DNA from: an uncultured Clostridia bacterium
GTDB taxonomy: Bacteria; Bacillota; Clostridia; Oscillospirales; Acutalibacteraceae
Assembly: GCA_946186245.1 (NCBI GenBank)
Contig: CAMHMN010000001.1
Span: forward strand, 1 to 64,000
Direction: 5' to 3'
DNA length: 64,000 nucleotides
Position 1 is the stretch's first letter; each line of letters begins with the position of its first letter. Position numbers and translations under genes: made by a program. Positions 45,850 to 54,422 of the stretch are shown piece after piece. Below the pieces are notes generated by a model, which was not told the DNA's origin, did not search any database, and saw only the letters and a program-made list of their open reading frames with translations.

Positions 45850-46758
45850 TTGGAGCATGCTCTTAAAACAAACCTGCTCACCAAGCAGTTCGGTCATCAG
45901 AAGGCGGTTGACGGCGTATCGGTGAACATCGAACGCGGCTCGATCTACGGACTGATCGGACGCAACGGCGCGGGAAAGACCACCTTTCTCAGAATGATCG
46001 GAGGGCTTGCGGCTCCCACTTCGGGAGAAATGGAAATCATGGGATTCAGCTCCGCAGACGGCACGCTGAATCAGGCATTTGAAAAGATCGGCTCGCTGAT
46101 TGAACAGCCCGGTATTTACAAAAATATGACCGCATTTGAAAACTGCCGGCTCAAAGCCATCTGCTGCGGGGTATATTCGGAGGATTACGTCAACGGCAAA
46201 CTCGCGCTTGCAGGATTGCAGGGAGTGGGGAATAAGACCGTGGGCAATTTCTCGCTTGGAATGAAGCAGCGCCTGGGAATCGCTATGGCGACTATCGGCG
46301 AGCCGGAAATGCTGATTCTTGACGAGCCCATCAACGGGCTTGACCCGCAGGGAATCATCGAGGTGCGCGATATTATTCACCGCATCAACAGCGAGAGCCG
46401 AATTACGATCGTGATTTCCAGCCATATTCTGGAAGAGCTTTCCAAGCTGGCCACACATTACGGAATCATTCACAACGGCAGACTGATCGAACAGCTCAGC
46501 CACGACGAGCTTCTGGATAAATGTACGGCTAGGCTTGAAATTACTGCCGACAGCGCCGAAAAAGCCGCCGTTGTGCTGAACGGGTTCGGCTGTCACTATA
46601 CCATTGTCAATGAACGCACGGTGTTCGTCAACGACTGCATAGAAAAGAGCGCGGCGATCAACAGGGCTCTCGTCACGGCAGGCGTGGAAGTGGAATCCCT
46701 CTGCCGGCGCAGCCAGAGCCTTGAGGAATATTTCATCGGACTTATCAGCCGGTCATGA
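45850..46758 (+). CDS. ABC transporter ATP-binding protein (BcrA/lantibiotic-immunity type)
   Basis: 302 residues, TTG start after GGGAGGA. Walker A GRNGAGKTT, signature FSLGMKQRLGIAMA, Walker B MLILDEPINGLDP and switch SSHILEEL are present. The C-terminal 80 residues after the ATPase core are typical of BcrA/LptF-like exporters. Energises the permease encoded 15 bases downstream. Substrate unknown; peptide antibiotic resistance or export is the usual role for this subfamily. Confidence 0.9.
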   Translation: MEHALKTNLLTKQFGHQKAVDGVSVNIERGSIYGLIGRNGAGKTTFLRMIGGLAAPTSGEMEIMGFSSADGTLNQAFEKIGSLIEQPGIYKNMTAFENCRLKAICCGVYSEDYVNGKLALAGLQGVGNKTVGNFSLGMKQRLGIAMATIGEPEMLILDEPINGLDPQGIIEVRDIIHRINSESRITIVISSHILEELSKLATHYGIIHNGRLIEQLSHDELLDKCTARLEITADSAEKAAVVLNGFGCHYTIVNERTVFVNDCIEKSAAINRALVTAGVEVESLCRRSQSLEEYFIGLISRS

Positions 46759-46773
46759 GGAGGGAGGACAACC

Positions 46774-47628
46774 ATGCTTAATGTAATCAAAATGGAGCTT
46801 CACAGGCTGTTCCGTTCCAAGAGCCTGTATGTAACGGCAGCCGTCTGTGCCGGCGTCATTATCCTTCTGGTAATGCTCACGGCGGCGTTGATGGATATCA
46901 CAGCGGATGTTTCCCCGTCGGATATGACGGTTTCCATGGGGGATGCCTCCGCAGGAATGTCCGTTTCGGTCAGTGACGCGGAAGCCATGCCTGGCTCGAT
47001 CAATCCCGTATCGTTCTGTATTTCCTTTATCAGAGGATTGTGCGCCATTTTTGTCGTCATTTTCACGGCGATATTCGTCAATGGCTTCTACAAGGACGGC
47101 TACAGCAAGAATGTCATTGCCTGCGTGAGAAACAGGTGGTACTTCCAGGTGGCCAAGACGGTATGTGTAGCGGTCTATTGCGCGATCATTCTCGCGGTGT
47201 CGTCGGTTGTCTCGGTCGTCATGGCCGCTGTTTCGGTTCCTTCGTTCAGATTGGAATACATGGGTGTCTTCTTCCTGTTCCTTCTGGGAGAATTCTTTCT
47301 TCTGAACGCCATTGGGCTTCTGTCGGCATTCCTCACCGAACTGACCTACAGCAAGGTCACGGCGATTGTGTATATTCTGCTTGCTTCCACCAATCTCATC
47401 ATAGGTCTTCTGTCGTTGCTGGAAAGCAAGCTGAGCGAGATCTTTCACACGAATGTCGAACTCTGGAAGCTGCTGCCCTCGCTCTATGACAGCTCGTTTG
47501 CCCTGAACGCTCCCGATACCACCGGCAACGCCGGAATGCTGACGCACGCCGTTCTGCTCTCGCTGGTGTTCATTGCGATCTACAACGCGGCAGGGGCATG
47601 GCTGATTACCAAGAGAGATGTCAGATAG
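46774..47628 (+). CDS. ABC-2 type transporter permease
   Basis: 284 residues with AGGGAGG before the ATG. Six hydrophobic segments, the first at 18-38, then an outside loop rich in Ser/Asp, and helices near 90-110, 132-152, 167-187, 197-217 and 258-278. It resembles the membrane subunits paired with BcrA-like ATPases. It forms the exporter with the preceding gene. Confidence 0.85.
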   Translation: MLNVIKMELHRLFRSKSLYVTAAVCAGVIILLVMLTAALMDITADVSPSDMTVSMGDASAGMSVSVSDAEAMPGSINPVSFCISFIRGLCAIFVVIFTAIFVNGFYKDGYSKNVIACVRNRWYFQVAKTVCVAVYCAIILAVSSVVSVVMAAVSVPSFRLEYMGVFFLFLLGEFFLLNAIGLLSAFLTELTYSKVTAIVYILLASTNLIIGLLSLLESKLSEIFHTNVELWKLLPSLYDSSFALNAPDTTGNAGMLTHAVLLSLVFIAIYNAAGAWLITKRDVR

Positions 47629-47696
47629 CCTGTGCTGTTATCAATTATTTCTGTCTGTGCGGCGGTATTTTTGTTCAGTTTTTTCGAGATAATATA

Positions 47697-47725
47697 TTGA
47701 CAAATCGTGCGGCAGGTGTTATAAT
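47697..47725 (+). promoter_or_regulatory. valS promoter
   Basis: TTGACA (47697-47702) and TATAAT (47720-47725), 17-base spacer. Confidence 0.85.
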
Positions 47726-47734
47726 GCGTACAAT

Positions 47735-48112
47735 ATTTGGATAAGGCTTTGATGAGGAGTAGTAGTTGTCACACCGCGTCAGCATGCTGCCTGAGCAGGG
47801 CGGCTGCGTCAGAGAAGAGACGGTTGGTGCAAGTCTTGACACAGGCGGCGATGAAGTAGCCTCGGAGCTTTGGACTGAACGGGTTTTTTATGGTTTGGGT
47901 ATGGCGCAGTCTTTATTCCCAGCGGAAAAATACCTTAGTAGACTCCAACGGAGCTTCACCGTTATCATAGAAGGCGGTATCGGATTGATTTACAATCCCG
48001 TATCCGGATGAGTGTGCCAATTCTTTACGAAACGGCAAATTCAGGTGGTATCACGGACATTTTACAGTTCGCCCTGAGACGATGCAATATCGTCTTGCGG
48101 CGGACTTTTTGT
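47735..48112 (+). ncRNA. T-box leader, valine-specific, upstream of valS
   Basis: Starts with GATGAGGAGTAGTAG, then the AGAGAAGAGACGGTTGGTGCAAG stem I segment and a specifier region GATGAAGTAGC with the Val codon GUA (47856-47858). The T-box proper is CAGGTGGTATCACGG (48042-48056). The competing terminator (AGTTCGCC...GGCGGACT, 48066-48106) ends in T5. Uncharged tRNA-Val should switch on valS. Confidence 0.92.
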
Positions 48113-48185
48113 TTATCCGGAAGAACTGCCAAAACGCTCGCGGAAAAGCGTTTATCCCGATAAAAATTTGAAAGGATTTGATTTC

Positions 48186-50804
48186 ATGGCAAAGGAAATG
48201 CCGAAAATCTACGAACCGCAGGAAGCGGAGGACAGAATCTACAAAAACTGGATGGAAAAGGGCTACTTCCACACCGAGATCGACCGCAGCAAGAAGCCCT
48301 ACACCATTGTGATGCCGCCTCCCAATATCACGGGACAGCTCCACATGGGACACGCCCTTGACAACACGCTCCAGGATATCCTCATCCGCTGGAGAAGAAT
48401 GCAGGGCTACTGCGCCATGTGGCTGCCCGGAACCGACCACGCCTCCATCGCCACCGAAGCCAAGGTGGTGGAAAAGCTGCGCAAGGAAGGCATCAGCAAG
48501 GAAGAGCTCGGCAGAGAGAAATTCCTCGAGCAGGTCTGGGACTGGAAAAGGGAATACGGCGGCAGAATCGTCACCCAGCTCAAAAAAATGGGTTCTTCCT
48601 GTGACTGGGACCGTGAACGCTTCACCATGGACGAAGGCTGCTCCAAGGCGGTTACCGAGGTCTTCAACAAGATGTATGAGGAAGGCCTGATTTATCGAGG
48701 CGAGCGAATCATCAACTGGTGTCCCCACTGCAAGACCTCCATTTCCGATGCCGAGGTTGAATTTGAGGAGAAGGACGCCTTCTTCTGGCACCTGCGCTAT
48801 CCGCTTTCCGACGGCAGCGGTTACCTGGAGCTTGCCACCACCCGCCCCGAAACCATGATCGGCGATACGGCCGTTGCGGTTCATCCGGACGACGAACGCT
48901 ACAAGCACCTCATCGGCAAGACCGTCATTCTTCCCCTCTATAACAGGGAAATTCCGATCGTTGCGGACGAATATGTCGAGATGGACTTCGGAACCGGCGT
49001 TGTGAAAATCACGCCTGCCCACGACCCAAACGACTTTGAAGTGGGTCTGCGCCACAATCTTCCGGTCATCAACGTGATGAATGAGGACGCCACCATCAAC
49101 GAACAGGGCGGCAAATACGCCGGCATGACCCGCGAGGAATGCCGTAAGGCGATTGTGGCCGATCTCGACGCGGGCGGATTCCTTGTCAAGATCGAGCCGA
49201 TGAAGCACAATGTCGGCACCTGCTACCGCTGCAAGACCATCGTCGAGCCGAGAGTTTCCAAGCAGTGGTTCGTCAAGATGAAGCCCCTTGCGGAGCCGGC
49301 CATCGAAGCGGTCCGCAGCGGCGAAGCGAAATTCGTCCCCGAGCGATTCGACAAGATTTACTACAACTGGATGGAGAATATCCGTGACTGGTGCATTTCC
49401 AGGCAGCTCTGGTGGGGACACAGAATTCCCGCGTGGTACTGCGACGACTGCGGAGAGATCACCGTTTCCAGAACGGCTCCCGACAAGTGCTGCAAATGCG
49501 GCAGCACGCACATTCATCAGGACGAGGACACCCTTGACACATGGTTCTCGTCGGCGCTCTGGCCCTTCTCCACACTGGGCTGGCCGGAAAAGACCGAGGA
49601 TCTGGACTACTTCTATCCCACCAGCACCCTTGTCACCGGCTACGATATCATCTTCTTCTGGGTTGCCAGAATGATCTTCTCCGGCGTCCACAACATGAAC
49701 CAGGCGCCCTTTGACAACATCTTCATTCACGGCATTGTGAGAGACAGCGAAGGCCGCAAGATGTCCAAGTCGCTTGGCAACGGCGTTGATCCGCTGGAGA
49801 TCATCAATAAATACGGCGCCGATTCCCTCCGCTTCTCGCTTGTCAACGGCATCAGCCCCGGCAGCGATATGCGTTACAGCGAAAAGAAGGTGGAAGCCTG
49901 CCGCAACTTTGCCAATAAGCTGTGGAACGCCACCCGCTTCGTCATGATGAATGTCGAGGACGGCGACATGCCGGGCATTCCCGAAAAGCTGGAACTCGAG
50001 GACAAGTGGATTCTCGACAGACTGAATACCCTCATCAAAGAAATGACCGAAAATATGGAGCATTTCGATATCGGCGTCGCGGTCGCCAAGCTGTACGATT
50101 TCATCTGGGACTGCTACTGCGACTGGTACATCGAGCTTGCCAAGACCCGTCTGAACGCGGGCGGCAAGACGGCAGCCGATGCCCGTGCGGTGCTGCTCTA
50201 TGTCATCACCGACATCATCAAGCTGCTTCATCCCTTCATGCCCTTTGTCACAGAGGAAATCTTCACCATCATTCCCCACGAAGGCGAAACGCTCATGCTT
50301 GCCAAGTGGCCGGAATACAGGGAGGATTTCGTTTTCAGCGGCGAAGCGGAGAAGATGGAGCGCATCATGTCGGCAATCAAGGCGATACGGACCCGCCGCA
50401 GCGAGATGAATGTTCCCCCCTCCAAAAAGGCGCATGTCTACATCGAAACTGCCTACGGCGAAACCTTCGAGCACGGCGCGAAATTCTTTGACAAGCTGGC
50501 TTCGGCAAGCGCGGTGGAAGTGGGAGAGAGCTTCTCTATAGAAGGTGCGGTCACCATCATTTCCGACGGCGCGAAGATTCTCATTCCGCTCGATGAGCTG
50601 GTGGACAAGGAAAAGGAACTCGCCCGTCTGAACAAAGAGCTTGAAAAGGCCGAAAAGGACATCGCGATGCTGCAGGGCAAGCTGGCCAACGAAAAATTCG
50701 TTTCCAAGGCGCCCGCCAATGTCATCGAAGCCGAACGCACCAAGCTCGCCAAGGCGGAGGAACGCAAGGCGATTATTCTGGAAACCATGGAGAAATTCAG
50801 ATAA
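48186..50804 (+). CDS. valS: valyl-tRNA synthetase
   Basis: 872 residues. Class I synthetase with HMGH in [21 protein letters not shown], the CP1 editing domain ([40 protein letters not shown]), KMSKS in [14 protein letters not shown], and a C-terminal coiled coil that ends the protein ([33 protein letters not shown]). Two CxxC zinc pairs lie near residue 430. ATG 48186 has AAAGGA 10 bases upstream; an in-frame ATG at 48168 has none. Confidence 0.97.
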   Translation: MAKEMPKIYEPQEAEDRIYKNWMEKGYFHTEIDRSKKPYTIVMPPPNITGQLHMGHALDNTLQDILIRWRRMQGYCAMWLPGTDHASIATEAKVVEKLRKEGISKEELGREKFLEQVWDWKREYGGRIVTQLKKMGSSCDWDRERFTMDEGCSKAVTEVFNKMYEEGLIYRGERIINWCPHCKTSISDAEVEFEEKDAFFWHLRYPLSDGSGYLELATTRPETMIGDTAVAVHPDDERYKHLIGKTVILPLYNREIPIVADEYVEMDFGTGVVKITPAHDPNDFEVGLRHNLPVINVMNEDATINEQGGKYAGMTREECRKAIVADLDAGGFLVKIEPMKHNVGTCYRCKTIVEPRVSKQWFVKMKPLAEPAIEAVRSGEAKFVPERFDKIYYNWMENIRDWCISRQLWWGHRIPAWYCDDCGEITVSRTAPDKCCKCGSTHIHQDEDTLDTWFSSALWPFSTLGWPEKTEDLDYFYPTSTLVTGYDIIFFWVARMIFSGVHNMNQAPFDNIFIHGIVRDSEGRKMSKSLGNGVDPLEIINKYGADSLRFSLVNGISPGSDMRYSEKKVEACRNFANKLWNATRFVMMNVEDGDMPGIPEKLELEDKWILDRLNTLIKEMTENMEHFDIGVAVAKLYDFIWDCYCDWYIELAKTRLNAGGKTAADARAVLLYVITDIIKLLHPFMPFVTEEIFTIIPHEGETLMLAKWPEYREDFVFSGEAEKMERIMSAIKAIRTRRSEMNVPPSKKAHVYIETAYGETFEHGAKFFDKLASASAVEVGESFSIEGAVTIISDGAKILIPLDELVDKEKELARLNKELEKAEKDIAMLQGKLANEKFVSKAPANVIEAERTKLAKAEERKAIILETMEKFR

Positions 50805-50896
50805 ATCCATAACTTCCCACACATTTTGCACAGCGTATTCCGGCGTCAGTTTGTCATACAATAGGCGTCGGAATACTGCTTGAACGAGGTGTTTTT

Positions 50897-52201
50897 GTGA
50901 ATTATACAGAGGCAAGAGCCTATGTAGACTCTACCGAGAAATTCGGCATCAAGCCGGGGCTGGAACGCATCACCAAAATGATGACTTATCTCGGCAATCC
51001 GCAGGACAAGCTGAGGTGTATCCACGTCGCCGGTACAAACGGCAAAGGTTCCACCTGCACTATGCTCGCCTCGATTCTCACCGGCGCGGGATACAAGACC
51101 GGACTCTTCACTTCTCCCTATGTGATTGATTTCCGCGAACGCTTCATGGTGGACGGCGAAATGATCAGCGAGGAAGAATTTGCCGAGCTGATGACCAAAG
51201 TCCGCACGGTCAATGACCTGCTGGAAAAATCCGGCTGCAGCCTGACCCAGTTTGAACTGATCACCGCGGTTGCCTTCCTCTGGTTCAGCCTGAAGGAATG
51301 TGATGTGGTGGTGCTGGAATGTGGGCTGGGCGGCAGGTTGGATTCAACCAATGTCATCAGGGAACCGCTCTGCTCGGTGATCACCAAAATATCGCTCGAC
51401 CACACCGACATTCTGGGCGATACGGTGCAGAAGATCGCAGCGGAGAAGGCGGGCATAGTCAAGCCGGGATGTCCGGTCGTGCTTGCGCCGAACCAGACGA
51501 AAGAGGCTGTATCGGTGGTAGAGAAAAGATGCGCGGAATTGGGCAGTCCTCTGATCGTCAGCGGCATGGATACGGTCAAGGTCAAAACCATGCTCCCCAC
51601 GATGACGGAAGCGGTTTACGGCGGACTTCGCTTTATGGTTCCGCTGCCGGGTCCTCATCAGGTGGAAAATGCAGTAACCGTTATCAATGCCGCCAGGGAA
51701 CTGAATGAATACGGGCTGAAACTGCCGGATGACAAAATCGTCGCGGGCATAGCCAAAGCCAAGATTCCTGCGCGGTTTGACATCATCTCCCACGATCCGC
51801 TGGTAGTGGTAGACGGTGCGCACAATCCCGACGGCATAGGAGCGCTTTGCAGCTCGATCGACGCCTTGCTGGGGGGCAGGAATATCGTCGGCATCATAGG
51901 AATGCTGCGTGACAAGGCTTACGAATCGGCGCTTTCGGAAATCGTTCCTCGCTTTGATATGGTGCTGACCGTCACTCCCGACAGTCCCAGAGCGCTCAGC
52001 GCAAAGGATCTTGCCGCCTGCGCGCAGCAGTTCGTCCGGGAAGGCGTCACCGTCAAACCGGTAGACAATCTGAAAAAGGCGGCAGCCATCGCGCTTGATA
52101 TGACCGACGAAGCGGCGGCAGTGGTGGTTTGCGGTTCGCTCTATCTCGCATCGGAAATGCTGCCGATCATGAAAGAAATGATCGATTCCAGAAAGGACTA
52201 A
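50897..52201 (+). CDS. folC: folylpolyglutamate synthase/dihydrofolate synthase
   Basis: 434 residues with a GTG start after GAGGTG. P-loop HVAGTNGKGSTC, GLFTSPYVIDFRERF, the Mg site VVLECGLGGRLDSTNVI and VVDGAHNPDGIGAL match FolC along its length. It adds glutamates to folates. It follows valS by 92 bases, a common Firmicutes order (valS-folC). Confidence 0.95.
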   Translation: MNYTEARAYVDSTEKFGIKPGLERITKMMTYLGNPQDKLRCIHVAGTNGKGSTCTMLASILTGAGYKTGLFTSPYVIDFRERFMVDGEMISEEEFAELMTKVRTVNDLLEKSGCSLTQFELITAVAFLWFSLKECDVVVLECGLGGRLDSTNVIREPLCSVITKISLDHTDILGDTVQKIAAEKAGIVKPGCPVVLAPNQTKEAVSVVEKRCAELGSPLIVSGMDTVKVKTMLPTMTEAVYGGLRFMVPLPGPHQVENAVTVINAARELNEYGLKLPDDKIVAGIAKAKIPARFDIISHDPLVVVDGAHNPDGIGALCSSIDALLGGRNIVGIIGMLRDKAYESALSEIVPRFDMVLTVTPDSPRALSAKDLAACAQQFVREGVTVKPVDNLKKAAAIALDMTDEAAAVVVCGSLYLASEMLPIMKEMIDSRKD

Positions 52202-52248
52202 AACCGATTCTTATCCATAGCAGGTAATAAATAATAGGGAATGATGGT

Positions 52249-52977
52249 ATGCCTTCAGACGGAAATAAGCACGGCGGTCACAGAGACCGGCTGAGAGAAC
52301 GCTTTATCAGGGACGGACTAGACGGCTTTGAGGAACATAACATTCTGGAATTGCTTCTGTTTTACACCATACCGCAGAAAGATACCAACGAGCTTGCGCA
52401 CGCACTTCTGGAACGATTCGGAAGTCTGGAGGGCGTATTCTGCGCCGATGTGGAGCAGCTTATGCAGGTGGAGGGCGTGGGCGAGCATACAGCTTTATTT
52501 CTCACTCTATTTGAGGAACTGTCCAAAGAGTACAAAGAAGACCGCAGACAGAACGAGGTTATCATAGGCATGAGGAATATAGCGGAGTTTGCCGTCAGAA
52601 AGCTGACCTTTTCCCCGATCGAATGCCTGATTGTATTATTTATAGACAACAAACAGTGCATGCTGAACTGGCATTATCTCCAGGAAGGAACGGTTTCCGC
52701 CGATGAGCTTGATATCCGGACTATTATTCGTATGGTGATGGGAACCAATACCACCCGTGTGCTGCTTGCGCGCAATTATTGCAAAGGCAGGGGCATCCTT
52801 CACAGGGCAGATCTGTGCATTGCCAATCAGGTGTCTGACGCTCTCAGGAATATCGGCGTGAGTCTGTTTGATTACATAGTGGTGGGAAAAAACAATACCG
52901 TAGCGACACTGAATGGCAATGCGGATTTTGAGTTTAAAAAAGTCACGAGATATTCAAAGGTGGGTGATCCGGAATAG
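52249..52977 (+). CDS. RadC-like protein with degenerate metal site
   Basis: 242 residues. The N-terminal helix-hairpin-helix region is RadC-like (HRDRLRERFIRDGLDGFEEHNILELLLFY, TNELAHALLERFGSLEGVF, VEGVGEHTALFL), and the JAB/MPN-like C-terminal domain ends NIGVSLFDYIVVG. The metal motif HNHPSG is replaced by ARNYCKG (174-180) and the following PSxxD by LHRADL, so metalloprotease-type chemistry is unlikely. Its role is unknown, as for RadC in general. It abuts an rRNA methyltransferase gene. Confidence 0.85.
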   Translation: MPSDGNKHGGHRDRLRERFIRDGLDGFEEHNILELLLFYTIPQKDTNELAHALLERFGSLEGVFCADVEQLMQVEGVGEHTALFLTLFEELSKEYKEDRRQNEVIIGMRNIAEFAVRKLTFSPIECLIVLFIDNKQCMLNWHYLQEGTVSADELDIRTIIRMVMGTNTTRVLLARNYCKGRGILHRADLCIANQVSDALRNIGVSLFDYIVVGKNNTVATLNGNADFEFKKVTRYSKVGDPE

Positions 52978-53003
52978 AACTACACAGAGCTTTTCTGAAC
53001 GAT

Positions 53004-54326
53004 ATGAAGCAGATGCTCGGCAGCGAGTACGATACATTTGAAGCCTGTATGCATGGCCGGCATTTGAAGGGAATACGGATCAACACATTGAAATATTCCG
53101 TTCAGAACGCCGACAGGTTAGGCCTTCCCATCAGAAGCTGCCCTTTTTCCGAAAGCGGATTCTATCTTGAGTCGGATGAACCGGGCATCGGCAATTCCCC
53201 CTGGCACCACGCCGGCGCGTTCTACTCCCAGGAACCGTCGGCCATGTCGGCGGTTACCGTTCTCGACCCGCAGCCGGGCGAGAAGGTGCTGGATCTCTGC
53301 GCGGCTCCCGGAGGAAAGTCCACCCAGATTGCGGCTTTGCTGCAGGGAAAAGGGCTGCTCTGGAGCAACGAATATGTCCGCAGGCGTGCCCAGATTCTTC
53401 TTTCCAATGTCGAACGCATGGGAATCCGCAACTGTGTGGTTTCCAGTGCGCATCCCGACCGTCTCGGGGAAGGGCTTGCCGGATTCTTTGACCGCGTGCT
53501 GGTGGACGCCCCCTGTTCCGGGGAAGGGATGTTCCGCAGGGATCCGCAGGCGGTCACCGACTGGTCGCCGGAGCATTCCGCAGCCTGCGCCGTGCGGCAG
53601 CTTGCCATTCTCGACAGCGCGGCGAAGTGCCTGCGGGAAGGCGGCGTGCTGGTCTATTCCACCTGCACCTTCTCTTTCCGCGAGAATGAGGACGTGATAA
53701 CCGCCTTTCTCGACAGTCATCCGGAATTCAGCCTTGAGGACAGCGGCGTAGCGTTCGGAAGAACGGGGTACGACCGCAGCGAAAAATACGACCTCACCCT
53801 GACCCGCAGGATATTCCCGATGGACGGCGGCGAAGGGCATTTTGCCGCAAGACTGCGCAAAAACGGCGATTCCTCGGGCACGGAATTCTTTGACAGCCGC
53901 AACGACAAGAAACGCGATGAAGAAAAACGCGCGTACGAGCTTTTCGGAGAATGCTTCCGTACGGAGCCTTACGGCGAAATCCGCAGGATAGGGGACAGTC
54001 TTTATATTCTTCCGGAGAGGATGCCTGAAGTCAAGGGGATGGGAATTCTCCGGGGCGGTGTGCTGCTGGGCGAGAGCATGAAGAACCGCATTGAACCTTC
54101 TCATGCGCTGTTTATGGCGGCACAGGCGGAGGAATGTCGGTCTGCGGTATCATTGAATCCCGATTCGCGTGAACTGGCGGCATTCCTGCACGGGGAGGAA
54201 ATACCGATTGACGGCTCGCTCAAAGGATATGCGGCCGTCGCCTGCGGCGGTACAGTGACAGGCTTCGGCAAATGTTCCGGAGGCAGGCTCAAAAACCGGT
54301 ATCCCAAGGGACTTCGCACCCTGTAA
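53004..54326 (+). CDS. RsmF-type rRNA cytosine-C5 methyltransferase (NOL1/NOP2/Sun family)
   Basis: 440 residues from ATG 53004. AdoMet motif I DLCAAPGGKSTQIAALL, motif IV VDAPCSGEGMFRRDP and motif VI YSTCTFSFRENEDVI hold both conserved cysteines. A C-terminal domain continues past residue 280, as in RsmF, ending in the PUA-like RsmF region. The frame is open upstream to 52968 and reads IELHRAFLND, which matches the family's usual N terminus, while an AAAGGTGGG site sits at 52956-52964. The true start may be a rare ATA at 52974. Confidence 0.9.
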   Translation: MKQMLGSEYDTFEACMHGRHLKGIRINTLKYSVQNADRLGLPIRSCPFSESGFYLESDEPGIGNSPWHHAGAFYSQEPSAMSAVTVLDPQPGEKVLDLCAAPGGKSTQIAALLQGKGLLWSNEYVRRRAQILLSNVERMGIRNCVVSSAHPDRLGEGLAGFFDRVLVDAPCSGEGMFRRDPQAVTDWSPEHSAACAVRQLAILDSAAKCLREGGVLVYSTCTFSFRENEDVITAFLDSHPEFSLEDSGVAFGRTGYDRSEKYDLTLTRRIFPMDGGEGHFAARLRKNGDSSGTEFFDSRNDKKRDEEKRAYELFGECFRTEPYGEIRRIGDSLYILPERMPEVKGMGILRGGVLLGESMKNRIEPSHALFMAAQAEECRSAVSLNPDSRELAAFLHGEEIPIDGSLKGYAAVACGGTVTGFGKCSGGRLKNRYPKGLRTL

Positions 54327-54369
54327 AACCAACTTTTACGATCTTATCGAAATTAATATATTGACTTTT

Positions 54370-54399
54370 TTGACCATTTAAAGTAAAATATTATATAAT
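54370..54399 (+). promoter_or_regulatory. lysS promoter
   Basis: TTGACC (54370-54375) and TATAAT (54394-54399), 18-base spacer, 24 bases before the ATG. A nearby TTGACT at 54361 could also serve. Confidence 0.6.
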
Positions 54400-54422
54400 A
54401 CACTTTTGAGGAGAATGGAAAA

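Noticed and set aside
48051..50915. 954-codon open frame on the minus strand opposite valS
   Set aside because: Antisense to a clear valyl-tRNA synthetase with HMGH and KMSKS; no domain, no promoter, same codon-bias artefact.
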